In this document: piece by piece, positions 42,066 through 50,719 of the stretch
How positions within the stretch are numbered: the stretch's first letter is position 1
Layout of the letters: each line of letters starts with the position of its first letter
Assembly (NCBI RefSeq): GCF_000186365.1
Contig: NC_014961.1
Location: 806,001-870,000 of the forward strand
Length of the DNA stretch: 64,000 bases
DNA from: Desulfurococcus mucosus DSM 2162
Lineage (GTDB): Archaea > Thermoproteota > Thermoprotei_A > Sulfolobales > Desulfurococcaceae
Direction: 5' to 3'
Notes under the pieces: generated by a model
What the model was told of the DNA's origin: nothing
Database searches by the model: none
The model's input: the letters and a program-made list of their open reading frames with translations, nothing else
Program-made: the position numbers and the translations under genes

Positions 42066-42788
42066 ATGCCGGTACATATAAAGGCTTCCCCAGGAGAAAT
42101 AGCTGAGAACACTATAGCTGTAGGTGACCCTGGACGCGTCGACCTCTTATCAGGCATCCTTGAAGATGCCAGGGTGGTTAACACCCATAGAGGGTTAAAG
42201 ACCGTTACCGGATTCTACAAAGGCAAGAGGGTTACCATTGCAACCCATGGAATAGGGGCCCCAAGTGCCAGTATAGTTTTCGAGGAACTATATCAACTCG
42301 GTGCCAGACGAATAGTTAGAGTGGGAACAACCGGTGGCATAAGGCGTGACACAAGGATAGGAGACGTAGTTGTAGCGACTGGTGCCATGTATGTTCAAAA
42401 CGGATGCGGACTCGGACAATACATCCCTGGGTTATGCGGTGCCTCCTCACCGGACCCCGTGTTAACCACCAGGATAATGGAGGCGTTAAGCAAGAATGGA
42501 TTGAACTTCAAGAAAGGCCCTGTGTTCTCGAGCGACGCATTCTACGCAGAGGACCCATCCTTCGCCGAGAAAATGTCCCACTACGGCGTCGTAGCCGTAG
42601 AAATGGAGGCAGCAGCGCTCTTCACCCTTGGCTGGATGCGTGGATTCGATACCTCCTGCGTCCTCGTGGTCAGCGATGTACTCCACGGTGAAGAAGCAAT
42701 GAAGAAGTATTTAACCACCGAGGAGCTCGCCGAGGTATTCCTGAAGATTGGAAAAACAATCATGGATGTCTTCCACGATTACTACTGA
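42066..42788 (+). CDS. Purine nucleoside (or uridine) phosphorylase
   Basis: 240 residues of the hexameric PNP/UP family: AVGDPGRVD (phosphate/ribose site) near residue 20, THGIGAPSASIVFEEL near 65, RVGTTGGIRRD near 88 and EMEAAALFTLG near 180. It phosphorolyses nucleosides to base and ribose 1-phosphate. Archaeal members often act on purines including methylthioadenosine. ATG 42066 has GGAGGTGA upstream; GTG 42057 is an alternative. cysS follows by 3 bases. Confidence 0.9.
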   Translation: MPVHIKASPGEIAENTIAVGDPGRVDLLSGILEDARVVNTHRGLKTVTGFYKGKRVTIATHGIGAPSASIVFEELYQLGARRIVRVGTTGGIRRDTRIGDVVVATGAMYVQNGCGLGQYIPGLCGASSPDPVLTTRIMEALSKNGLNFKKGPVFSSDAFYAEDPSFAEKMSHYGVVAVEMEAAALFTLGWMRGFDTSCVLVVSDVLHGEEAMKKYLTTEELAEVFLKIGKTIMDVFHDYY

Positions 42789-42791
42789 GAG

Positions 42792-44246
42792 GTGGTCGAG
42801 ATCCTCCCGGATGTGAAGGTATACGATACCCTTTCAAGAGGCCTCAAGGAGCTGAGGCCTGTTGAACCAGGCATAGTTAAAATGTATGTATGCGGCCCCA
42901 CAGTGTACGATTACACACACATAGGGCATGGGAAAACCTACGTAATCTACGATGCTTTCAAGAGGTACTTATCCCTGCGGGGCTACCATGTAGTGCACGT
43001 GATGAATATAACCGATATAGACGACAAGATCATAAGGCGCTCTCACGAGGAGGGCAGGGATTGGAATGAGATAGTGGAAGAATACACACGTGACTATATA
43101 TCAGCCCTCGAGAAGTTGAATGTCAAGGTAGACCACCATCCACGCGTCTCAGAACACATTGATGAAATAATACGGTTCATCCAGGGACTTATAGACAAGG
43201 GATACGCGTATGTCGCGCCAAGCGGAAGCGTCTACTTCGACGTTGACAAATACGAGGACTACGGACGCCTCTCAGGCCGGGAGAGCAGGGATACATGGGG
43301 GCAGGAACAGGAGTTTCTATCCGAGAAGAAGAACCCATACGACTTCGCTCTCTGGAAGGCGGCTAAGCCTGGTGAACCATACTGGGAGAGCCCGTGGGGC
43401 AAGGGAAGACCCGGGTGGCACATAGAGTGCAGTGTCATGAGTAGCAGGTACCTTGGCTCCAGGTTCGACATACATGGGGGAGGAACAGACCTAATATTTC
43501 CCCACCATGAGAATGAGAGGGCGCAGAGTGAAGCGTACTTCGGCTCAAAGCCGTGGGTTAGCATATGGATGCATTCAGGGCTAGTGATGGTTGGCAAGGA
43601 TAAGATGAGTAAGAGCCTGAAGAACATTGTACCGTTGAAGGAAGCATTCGATAAATGGGGTCCCATGCCTCTGAGGCTCTGGTACCTTTCCACACACTAT
43701 AGGAAGCCCCTCTACTTCTTCGAGGAGGCCCTTGAGAACGCGGTTAAGCTGTATGAGAGGCTTGTGACCGCTGCTCAACTGCTGGGGAAGCTGAGCCGTG
43801 AGGCGTCTGGACTCCACTACGCCCGTGACGAGGATCTGAAAGTATTCAGCCAACTAGTCTCACTCCATAGACGCTTCCATGAAGCATTAAGCGACGACTT
43901 CAATACCGCGGAGGCCATGGCGGCTGTAAACGAGTACCTTACAATACTGTTCAGGGACATTCAACACAACCCGAGACATCTACTGGTCTCCACGAGCATT
44001 AAGCTCCTCAGGGAGTTCAACAGTGTCCTAGGCGTGCTCGACAAGGAGCTGGAAGCCGTAGGAGAGGCTGAAGCACTGCTGGATAGCGTTATCGGCATCC
44101 TCGTGAATGTTAGAAGAGAGTTGAGGAAGAGGGGGCTATACGATCTCTCGGATGCCATAAGGAGCGATCTATCCAAGATCGGTATACAGTTGATGGATAA
44201 AGGCCTTGAAACAAGCTGGATAAGGGTTAGAAGAAGTGAACATTAG
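42792..44246 (+). CDS. cysS: Cysteinyl-tRNA synthetase
   Basis: 484 residues. The HIGH motif appears as [15 protein letters not shown], the zinc-site residues [15 protein letters not shown] and [10 protein letters not shown] are present, and KMSKS occurs in [11 protein letters not shown] near residue 275. It charges tRNA-Cys. It starts with GTG at 42792. The last 11 bases overlap the RecB-like nuclease gene. Confidence 0.95.
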   Translation: MVEILPDVKVYDTLSRGLKELRPVEPGIVKMYVCGPTVYDYTHIGHGKTYVIYDAFKRYLSLRGYHVVHVMNITDIDDKIIRRSHEEGRDWNEIVEEYTRDYISALEKLNVKVDHHPRVSEHIDEIIRFIQGLIDKGYAYVAPSGSVYFDVDKYEDYGRLSGRESRDTWGQEQEFLSEKKNPYDFALWKAAKPGEPYWESPWGKGRPGWHIECSVMSSRYLGSRFDIHGGGTDLIFPHHENERAQSEAYFGSKPWVSIWMHSGLVMVGKDKMSKSLKNIVPLKEAFDKWGPMPLRLWYLSTHYRKPLYFFEEALENAVKLYERLVTAAQLLGKLSREASGLHYARDEDLKVFSQLVSLHRRFHEALSDDFNTAEAMAAVNEYLTILFRDIQHNPRHLLVSTSIKLLREFNSVLGVLDKELEAVGEAEALLDSVIGILVNVRRELRKRGLYDLSDAIRSDLSKIGIQLMDKGLETSWIRVRRSEH

Positions 44247-44925
44247 CTCCAGCAGGAAGTGGCGGAGCAGCGAACTGATAGCACTAGAATACCTAGAGAG
44301 ACAGGGATTCAGGATAGAGGAAGCCAGGAAGAAGATAAAGGTTGAAGGAGTAGAAATAGGGGAAGTAGACGCCGTAGCCGTGTCAAGGAACGGAGTGAAA
44401 TACGCCGTTGAAGTAAAAGCCGGAAGAGTAGATGTAACCGGTATTAGACAAGCATACGTTAACGCAGTCCTACTGGGTTTAAAACCCCTCGTCGTCGCCA
44501 AGGGCTATGCAGATGACTCAGCCGCTGCTTTAGCAAAGGAACTCGGGGTGGAAGTAATAGAGCTCGGAGACCAGTACCTTGTCGACGCCGAAGAACTCGA
44601 GGTCATAGTTGAGTCAGCTGTACAGGGCTTCATCAGGAGGATACTCGATGTACTAGTTAAGGACGAATCCGTGCCCCCGCAGGATCTAGAGGTAATAGAT
44701 GCCCTAGCCAGATCCCGCGATATAAAAGAGTTCGCCGACGCATTGAAGACCAGCGTGGAGAACGCCATGAGACACGTAAGGAGGATTCAAGCCAAAGGAT
44801 TACTCCCAGAGGATACGAGGAGCTTCAATGAGCTGAAACTGTACGCACAGCTCACTGTGCTGAGAGAGAAGGTGAAACTACTTGGGAAAATACTTTCCTC
44901 ATGCACCCAGCAACCCGGTAAGTAA
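44236..44925 (+). CDS. RecB-like PD-(D/E)XK nuclease-family protein
   Basis: 229 residues. The nuclease core is visible at residues 10-100: [17 protein letters not shown], then the catalytic [25 protein letters not shown] (D...E-x-K) and [13 protein letters not shown] helical C-terminal region (about 140-229) follows. Archaeal homologues are annotated as RecB-like nucleases of unknown target. It starts at GTG inside the end of cysS and converges on the radical SAM gene, with 2 bases between stops. Confidence 0.85.
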   Translation: MNISSSRKWRSSELIALEYLERQGFRIEEARKKIKVEGVEIGEVDAVAVSRNGVKYAVEVKAGRVDVTGIRQAYVNAVLLGLKPLVVAKGYADDSAAALAKELGVEVIELGDQYLVDAEELEVIVESAVQGFIRRILDVLVKDESVPPQDLEVIDALARSRDIKEFADALKTSVENAMRHVRRIQAKGLLPEDTRSFNELKLYAQLTVLREKVKLLGKILSSCTQQPGK

Positions 44926-44927
44926 CC

Positions 44928-46124
44928 CTACCATACACCTCCACAATCTTCCAAGCATTTCCCCCGACTCTTCGAGAAACGGACACATGCCTTGAACCAG
45001 CACCTCAATAGCTCTCCAGCCAGCACGATATCGCATCCCCTGTCAGGCTCTACAATGATGTAGCCTTCGGAGAAGCCCTTGAAGAAGCCACTGCATCCAA
45101 TATCCCTGAGAGCCTCCTCAACCGAGCTCTTGCTTGGTTCACGTAGAGGGCTCCCCTGACCCTCAAGCCCAAGCGAGATCATTCTCCAGCATGTTTCCCC
45201 ATGAGTATAGAGGTTAGCCATGCATGCCGATGGGAAGTATTTAAGCCCCTTCCTCCTAGCGTAAGCAGCTATCTTCTCCTTTATGTCTGAGACCTCTACT
45301 CCATATTGAACCCCTGCACGCAGTTTCCCCAAGGGTATTTTGATGCGTTTCTCTATCTCCCTTAGATCTACACCGGTGTCTCTCAGTCTATCAATGATCC
45401 CTCTACTCACCCTTAACCCGCCTGCAACGACACCTATCGCACCGTGCTCAGCCGCCTCATCTATTATTTCCTCGAATTCCCACTCAGTTATACCGGGAAT
45501 TACGGGTCTTAGAAACAGCAGGGGCTTCAATCCCGCTTCACTCATAGTTCTTATGGATTCAAACCTGAGATCCGGCTTAGGTGCGTTTCTCTCAAGAATA
45601 CTGGAGTACCTGAGGGATACTATGGTGACAAGCGGTGAGATACCTGGATCTATTTCCGCAAGCTTTGCCGCCGTGGTTTTCGATACATATGCCTTTGTGG
45701 AGAACTGTATGTGGTTCCCCATGTATCTCTTCACGGCCTCAATGTATTCCAGGGTTCTCTCTAAGACCGCTGGATGCAACGGCTCCGTCACGCTACCTAA
45801 AGCTATGAGCGAGCCCTCTCTACCCGGTAGGAAATACCTGTTGTTAAGCAAAGCGTAGACCAATTGCACTCCGCTTAAAGGATACGGCTTTATAGAGTCA
45901 ATGGGAAACCCCATGTCACCTATGTAGCAGTATAGGCATCCCATCGTGCACCCGATTCCAGTGTGAATAGTGAAGCCACAGGGCCTCGGCTTCCTCTTGG
46001 AATGCGGGTCCCTCAACGCCTCCTCTCTCTCACTGTCACCGAGTAACGCCGACACCCGGTCTCTGAGCCTAGCCTTAAATTCAAGATAGTATGAGGCGAC
46101 ACCTGTCAAAATACACCACCACAT
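44928..46124 (-). CDS. Radical SAM protein (SplB-like)
   Basis: 398 residues. The cluster motif CTMGCLYC (CxxxCxxC) lies near residue 59 within FTIHTGIGCTMGCLYCYIGD, followed by a radical SAM half-barrel. The shape fits the SplB-related 'DNA repair photolyase' COG1533 group, whose reactions are mostly unknown. The C-terminal ~70 residues hold five further cysteines (CSGFF, RGCDIV, RCWFKAC, CLEDC) that could bind a second metal centre. Confidence 0.82.
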   Translation of the reverse strand: MWWCILTGVASYYLEFKARLRDRVSALLGDSEREEALRDPHSKRKPRPCGFTIHTGIGCTMGCLYCYIGDMGFPIDSIKPYPLSGVQLVYALLNNRYFLPGREGSLIALGSVTEPLHPAVLERTLEYIEAVKRYMGNHIQFSTKAYVSKTTAAKLAEIDPGISPLVTIVSLRYSSILERNAPKPDLRFESIRTMSEAGLKPLLFLRPVIPGITEWEFEEIIDEAAEHGAIGVVAGGLRVSRGIIDRLRDTGVDLREIEKRIKIPLGKLRAGVQYGVEVSDIKEKIAAYARRKGLKYFPSACMANLYTHGETCWRMISLGLEGQGSPLREPSKSSVEEALRDIGCSGFFKGFSEGYIIVEPDRGCDIVLAGELLRCWFKACVRFSKSRGKCLEDCGGVW

Positions 46125-46342
46125 AGCAGTCGTTCACTGGTCGGCCATCTAGACTGACCTCCCCGCCCTAAAAAGAGGTTTCCTGTTTAGGGGGTCCACG
46201 GGTTCCCCTGCATCTATTCGGGTTTACACCCGTCATCTACGGGGCTTTCGGTTGTAAAGGCATGCGTGACGCAAGGCTATGTATATGCAATGGATTCTGC
46301 ACCGGGGCTTTCCCATGCTACGAGTCGTTGTTTCGCTGAAGC
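46125..46342. other. Degraded TnpB-like 3' end
   Basis: On the minus strand, 46262-46150 reads PKAP-stop-MTGVNPNRCRGTRGPPKQE before a TAG. This is the tail typical of IS200/IS605 TnpB proteins, followed by the GGGCGGGGAGGTC end motif. Upstream coding sequence is absent. No intact gene lies here. Confidence 0.6.
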
Positions 46343-46537
46343 GGTTGCCCGTGCCCATTAGCACGGGCTTCTCCCTCCGATACCTCATCTACCAGTACCT
46401 CATTGGGGGCTGCATCGGCGGGCACCACTGGGCCCACCCCACGGGGAATGATGCGGGAGAGCCCCTCCCATTCACCGCCACGCCTCCAGTGCTTCCAGCA
46501 GCTAAACCAGCCTAAAACCTTCACCTAGCGAACAGTC
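46343..46537. repeat. Dispersed ~200 bp repeat with terminal hairpin, copy 2
   Basis: Inverted copy of 15787-15985. It has the same hairpin (GCCCGTGC, loop, GCACGGGC) at its left end, and the same plus-strand frame ending GEPLPFTATPPVLPAAKPA. It lies next to a TnpB-like tail, which supports a mobile-element origin. Confidence 0.75.
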
Positions 46538-46560
46538 CTTGATGGTGCTTGCATCTGCGA

Positions 46561-46620
46561 CTACTCTTTCTTCTCCGCCTTCTTCTTCTCTCCACACTTC
46601 TTCTTAGCCTTCTCAGACAT
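46561..46620 (-). CDS. Lys-rich microprotein (19 residues)
   Basis: A 20-codon frame encoding MSEKAKKKCGEKKKAEKKE with a single central cysteine. Support for expression: GGTGATGGAG just upstream of the ATG and a strong TATA (GTTTTTAAATACTT, 46651-46664) at the right distance for a short leader. An ATG two codons upstream (46626) would give 21 residues. I do not recognise a family. It stands alone between mobile-element relics and a divergent unknown gene. Confidence 0.55.
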   Translation of the reverse strand: MSEKAKKKCGEKKKAEKKE

Positions 46621-46650
46621 CTCCATCACCGTTTTTAGAGATTTCAATCC

Positions 46651-46664
46651 AAGTATTTAAAAAC
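46651..46664 (-). promoter_or_regulatory. TATA element of the Lys-rich microprotein gene
   Basis: Minus-strand GTTTTTAAATACTT, preceded by purines; predicted start near 46631, about 10 bases before the start codon. Motif and spacing only. Confidence 0.55.
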
Positions 46665-46776
46665 TTTACCGAAACAGCCCCGGGGAGCTATGAGGATGCA
46701 CTAGATAAAAAGCTGGCTTCTCATAGATACATGCTGGTCGCCGGCCAGGCGTTTAAGTAGAGCAAGGTGTAGGGAG

Positions 46777-47364
46777 TTGACTGCGGACTTCATACGCCAG
46801 ATAGTGAACCCGGTTTTAAACAAGTATATGACAAGCCTCGATGCATCCAGAGTCCTAGGCGAGGTTAAAAGGTTGTTCCAGCAGGGTGAGGACACATACA
46901 GGTTCAGCGTATATAACGGGGATCCACGCAACATCGCAGTGTTCCTGAAAAGCGACATATTCACCAGGATAGTGGACATACTTGAGTCCTCGGGCTTCAG
47001 CAGCCTGTTAACCGAGATACTTGTGGAAACCAAGAAGTCCTATGGAGATATAAAGGAGGTTGAGGAAGCAGTCGACGAGGTATTGAGCAGATTGAAGACT
47101 GAGAAAGGAAGGGTTGTCGAGGTTGACCCACTGCAAACAATTGAATCCATGTTGAGGAACACAGGCCTCTTCAAGTCTGTGGAACTAGGGGGCGGGCGGC
47201 TCACAGCTGAAACCGACACCGGCTGGATCCTGCAAGTTACAAGAGGCAAGAAAGGCTACAGGGTTAAAGCAGTATTCACAAGGAGCTATAGTAGGGGTAA
47301 GACTAGTGAATTAATCGGGGAGGTGGTGAGGCTTGCCGAGTGGATTAGTAGTCTTCGATTGTGA
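46777..47364 (+). CDS. Conserved-looking helical protein, unknown
   Basis: 195 residues starting with TTG (GGTGTAGGGAG just upstream). The N-terminal two thirds are helical (VLNKYMTSLDASRVLGEVKRLFQ, VEEAVDEVLSRLKTEKGRV). The C-terminal part, VELGGGRLTAETDTGWILQVTRGKKGYRVKAVF, is beta-rich. I do not recognise a family. The following HAD phosphatase gene starts 32 bases before this gene's stop, so the two are coupled. Confidence 0.7.
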   Translation: MTADFIRQIVNPVLNKYMTSLDASRVLGEVKRLFQQGEDTYRFSVYNGDPRNIAVFLKSDIFTRIVDILESSGFSSLLTEILVETKKSYGDIKEVEEAVDEVLSRLKTEKGRVVEVDPLQTIESMLRNTGLFKSVELGGGRLTAETDTGWILQVTRGKKGYRVKAVFTRSYSRGKTSELIGEVVRLAEWISSLRL

Positions 47365-48007
47365 CGGGGTCCTCACTGAGAACCATAGCAGCTGGCAGGT
47401 GCTCCACGAGTACTTCGGGAGCCGTGACAACAAGTACTTCGCCGACCTCTACAGGAGAGGCTTGATATCTTATCTCGACTGGATGAAGATAGATATAGCG
47501 TTAATGATACACTCATGGGGAAAACCCATAACCAGGGTGAACGTTGAAGACGCCTTATCAAGGGTTAAGGTTAAACCTGAGGCCAGGAGAGTGGTTGAAG
47601 CACTCAACGAGATGGGCTACATCGTGGCCGTCGTGAGCAGCGGAATAGATGTACTGGTAGAAAGAGTCTGCAGAGAGGTAGGCGTGGATCTATGCTTCTA
47701 CAACAAGCTGAGGTTCGAGGACGGAGAGCTGGTGCCCGGTGGAGAGGCCCTGGTACCATTGAGGGAGAAGCCTAGAGTTATAAGAAGCATAGCCGAGAAC
47801 CTTTCCATTAGAATAAGCGACACATACTATGTGGGTGACAGTGAGTGGGATATAGATGTGTTCAGGAGTGTAGGCCACTCCATAGCTGTTGAACCATGCG
47901 GGGAGGCATGCAGGCATGCGGAGCAAGTAGTGTCAAGCCTTAGGGAGATACCTGATGCATTAAGGAGGATTCATGGAGTGGGGAATCAATTCAGCGCCGG
48001 GAAATAA
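47333..48007 (+). CDS. HAD-family phosphatase (phosphoserine phosphatase-like)
   Basis: 224 residues. HAD motifs: VVFDCDGVLTEN (motif I), VVSSGIDVLVERV (motif II) and YVGDSEWDIDVFRSVG (motif IV); the lysine of motif III is in LREKPRVI. The layout resembles SerB-like phosphatases with a helical cap. The substrate is unknown. TTG start at 47333 with GAGGTGGTGAG upstream. It converges on the Zn-ribbon regulator with a 17-base overlap. Confidence 0.85.
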   Translation: MPSGLVVFDCDGVLTENHSSWQVLHEYFGSRDNKYFADLYRRGLISYLDWMKIDIALMIHSWGKPITRVNVEDALSRVKVKPEARRVVEALNEMGYIVAVVSSGIDVLVERVCREVGVDLCFYNKLRFEDGELVPGGEALVPLREKPRVIRSIAENLSIRISDTYYVGDSEWDIDVFRSVGHSIAVEPCGEACRHAEQVVSSLREIPDALRRIHGVGNQFSAGK

Positions 48008-48317
48008 TGAAGCGCGGGGGCTCTATCCATTCGCTTTTACACCTAGGGCATCTCGAAGGCTTCCTCGGTCTTCCAAGATCCTTGAAGACATAGCCGCACT
48101 TCCTGCAACGCGGAGGCTCCATAAGCAATACTTCACTGCCACCGGATTTAGCATGTATGCTCTTTGCGAGGTGCAGCAAATCCTCGTACACCTCCCTGGG
48201 CGTCGCATTCAACTGCAACATGCTTATTATCTCGTCAACCGTCAGCGGCCTCTCCACTTCCCTCAGCAACCTGGCTATTCTCTCCCTGGTGGTTTCAAAC
48301 CCGCCCTCCACTTCCAC
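47991..48317 (-). CDS. Predicted regulator: winged HTH plus zinc ribbon
   Basis: 108 residues starting with GTG. Residues 8-60 look like a winged helix (RIARLLREVERPLTVDEIISMLQLNATPREVYEDLLHLAKSI). The C-terminal PRCRKCGYVFKDLGRPRKPSRCPRCKSEWI has two CxxC pairs of a zinc ribbon. It matches the archaeal COG3357-type predicted regulators. Target unknown. Confidence 0.85.
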   Translation of the reverse strand: MEVEGGFETTRERIARLLREVERPLTVDEIISMLQLNATPREVYEDLLHLAKSIHAKSGGSEVLLMEPPRCRKCGYVFKDLGRPRKPSRCPRCKSEWIEPPRFIISRR

Positions 48318-48433
48318 CGCCCTCGGTGAAACCGAGGAGTGACAGATGGATTCCGCCTTTCAGTGTGGAGAGAGCATGAGCCATGGGTCTCCGCCTTGCT
48401 TGCCAAGCGCCCCCTGCTCGGTGTATTGTTAAG

Positions 48434-48850
48434 CTAGATGAGCCTCACTAGCTTAGCCAGCTTGTCGGCCAACTCATCCATATTGACATCGTAGAAAACC
48501 AGCTTCTTAAGCGTGGAGCGGTGACCGTACACTATATCGATCCTTGAGACCGGTATCTTCAGCTCCCTTGAGAAAAACTTCACCAGGGCTGCGTTCGCCC
48601 GCCCCCTCTCAGGAGGCTCAGAAGTATAGAATACTAGTTCATCCCCTTCCACGGTGAGAAAGTCCTCGGATTCACCTGGCTTAACTCTTATTGAGAGGAT
48701 GATGCCATGGGAGGATTCAGTGAGATGTTTAAGGATTGTTTCACGTATTTTCTCAAACAACTGGGTCAACTGTATCCCCGTTTCTAACTCTATGCCTGCA
48801 TCCGGGATAAAAGTCTTTTCTTCCCTGTGTTCCCCGTGAGCAGTGTACAT
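48434..48850 (-). CDS. DUF167 (YggU-like) protein with N-terminal extension
   Basis: 138 residues. Residues ~48-135 form the DUF167 fold: IILSIRVKPGESEDFLTV, PPERGRANAALVKFFSREL and GHRSTLKKLVFYDV. The function of this ancient family is unknown. The ~45 N-terminal residues (EKTFIPDAGIELETGIQLTQLFEKIRETI region) are not part of the fold. TATA CTTTATAG near 48890 supports the start at 48850. Confidence 0.82.
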   Translation of the reverse strand: MYTAHGEHREEKTFIPDAGIELETGIQLTQLFEKIRETILKHLTESSHGIILSIRVKPGESEDFLTVEGDELVFYTSEPPERGRANAALVKFFSRELKIPVSRIDIVYGHRSTLKKLVFYDVNMDELADKLAKLVRLI

Positions 48851-48899
48851 GTGAAAACATGAGGGCCCTAGGGCGGAGAAATCAATCTATAAAGCATCG

Positions 48900-50099
48900 T
48901 CAACGAGTGGTTGGATCACTCTTCAACACCTCTATAAGAGCCCTGGTGTCAGCCTCTATCTTCAGCCCCCTGGGGTCGAAATGAGTGCGGGATGCCTTGA
49001 TGCCAATAGACCTTAATGTATCTATTAGTTCCTCGTACTTAGGCATATTCCTGCCTAGGATAGAGCACAGCTTATCTACTCTCACATATGGGTTGTTTAA
49101 CTCCACCTCGTTTTTAAGCATGCTGAGGATCCTCCTGGTGTCCTTTGTAAGCCAGTTGACGCTGCCTGCTTCGTCATGCAGCCTGTTAACGAAGTCTTTA
49201 TCGCCTAATCCACATATCCATATTTTACCTATGGGAACGGGTTTCTCGCCACTCATGCAGGTGACGTCGTTGAGGTCGCTGAGTGTTTTCACATACCCTC
49301 TCTCAAGGGTTGAAGGACAATACCATATGTATCCGAGGCACTCTGTTGATAACCTGTATGCCTCGCCCGCATTCCTCCTGGTCTCCAGGAAGACCCTGTA
49401 GTAATGTCTATGCATGAAGACGAGTAGTGGCTTAACGGATGTGTCGAGGGCTGCTGCCCGCTTAAATATATATGTGATAAGGAGCCTGGCCCCTATCTCC
49501 TTCTCGAAATCCGTGTCGACGCATGTGAACCAGTACCTTCTCAGGGTCTTCCTGAAGTGGCTGCAGGTGAGAGGTGCCGTATCTGTAGCTGAGACGCCTA
49601 TCACAGCCTTCTTGGCAAGGGGCTTAAACACGGAGTCCAGGAAGGGGGCGGGCGACCCGTAGGGGTCTAGGTCTACATAGTCGAAAGGTATGCCCGTGAA
49701 CGTTAAATTGTTGAGTAGTACGTTAGCCTCCTGAGAGTAGACTTCCACCTTTCCGTTTCCGAGCTTATTCAACTGAATATTCTTCCTAATGTAGTAGACG
49801 GCCCGTGGATCCACGTCATTTACTATTCCTTCACCACCGCTCTCCACCGCTATGCGGATGCCTCGAACACCTGTGCCTGCCAAGGAGTCTATGAAGGTGA
49901 ATCCATGTGAGCCATGGAGAACCCTCAGCACAAGGACTGTTGCATCCCTGCTCACCACTGCAGATGGATTATAGAAGACTGGCATCCATGCTGGCTCAAT
50001 CCTGCCATCAGGCCTCGTGTATTCCTCCATCCTTGGGACAGCGAGCTTCACTAAACCCTCTGTGACCACCTCTTCACGGGGGTTAATCAAGGCCGTCAC
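48900..50099 (-). CDS. trm1: tRNA (guanine26-N2)-dimethyltransferase Trm1
   Basis: 399 residues. EVVTEGLVKLAVPRM at the start, AWMPVFYNPSAVVSRD, then the SAM site SLAGTGVRGIRIAVESGG and the catalytic-site DLDPYGSPAPFLDSVF; VSATDTAPLTCSH follows, and a C-terminal domain completes the archaeal Trm1. It methylates G26 of tRNAs. It overlaps the THEP1 gene by 4 bases. Confidence 0.94.
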   Translation of the reverse strand: MTALINPREEVVTEGLVKLAVPRMEEYTRPDGRIEPAWMPVFYNPSAVVSRDATVLVLRVLHGSHGFTFIDSLAGTGVRGIRIAVESGGEGIVNDVDPRAVYYIRKNIQLNKLGNGKVEVYSQEANVLLNNLTFTGIPFDYVDLDPYGSPAPFLDSVFKPLAKKAVIGVSATDTAPLTCSHFRKTLRRYWFTCVDTDFEKEIGARLLITYIFKRAAALDTSVKPLLVFMHRHYYRVFLETRRNAGEAYRLSTECLGYIWYCPSTLERGYVKTLSDLNDVTCMSGEKPVPIGKIWICGLGDKDFVNRLHDEAGSVNWLTKDTRRILSMLKNEVELNNPYVRVDKLCSILGRNMPKYEELIDTLRSIGIKASRTHFDPRGLKIEADTRALIEVLKSDPTTR

Positions 50100-50665
50100 C
50101 CTGAACGCGTTGGGGAGTCGCCTCTAAGGATTACGTCGGCTATCTGCTTTACACGAGACCCCATGATCTCCCTGTTCTCCACCGTGATCACGATCCGCTC
50201 AGCGTCTTCAAGCCTGCCGAGTATCTCCCGGTCACTCAACCTGTAGTGCACGACTAGCACTACGGGTTTCCCTGATTCAAGGGCTTCGAGAATCAAGGGT
50301 TTGAACAAGGGGATCTTTAGCTCCATGGGTCCAACCTCGTCGACACCTATGACGTCGGCCTCTCGGAGCGCACGCTGCAAAGCGTTCCCTATGAGCCTCG
50401 AGGCCTCCTCAAGCATCACCGTGTAGGAGCCCACCCTGATAGAGCCATGGGCACCCCTCTTGGCGAGCCATGCCTCGTCACCTGAGAGTAAGTCCACGAT
50501 TTTGAAACCTACCCTGACATCGTGCTCCCTCACCTCAGGGGCCTTGAAGCCGCCTACAACTAAGCCCCTGGCCCTTAACTCTGAAACCAGTCTCTCAAAG
50601 AATGTTGACTTCCCTGCCCCCGGATGCCCCGTGATAACTATCTTAGAGGAACCCATGCTGCCCAC
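50096..50665 (-). CDS. THEP1-type nucleoside triphosphatase
   Basis: 189 residues. Walker A GHPGAGKSTFFERLV near residue 13, GGFKAPEVREHDVRVGFKIVDLLSG near 40, Walker B VIGVDEVGPMELK near 105 and FKPLILEALESGKPVVLVVHY. This is the THEP1 family of NTPases, which act on NTPs with low turnover. ATG 50656 is an alternative start. It lies between the HTH regulator and trm1. Confidence 0.9.
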   Translation of the reverse strand: MGSMGSSKIVITGHPGAGKSTFFERLVSELRARGLVVGGFKAPEVREHDVRVGFKIVDLLSGDEAWLAKRGAHGSIRVGSYTVMLEEASRLIGNALQRALREADVIGVDEVGPMELKIPLFKPLILEALESGKPVVLVVHYRLSDREILGRLEDAERIVITVENREIMGSRVKQIADVILRGDSPTRSG

Positions 50666-50719
50666 CCAGTTGCAAGCCTATGGAACCATGCTGATGAGGC
50701 AACTGCTCCTCCGGGAGGA

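Noticed and set aside
41817-42077. An 86-residue Leu-rich frame opposite the basic-tailed protein
   Set aside because: It is only the complement of Lys/Arg codons, which read as Leu/Phe on the other strand.
48001-48342. Plus-strand frames opposite the Zn-ribbon regulator
   Set aside because: They mirror the regulator and have no start signals; the Zn-ribbon gene has two clear CxxC pairs.
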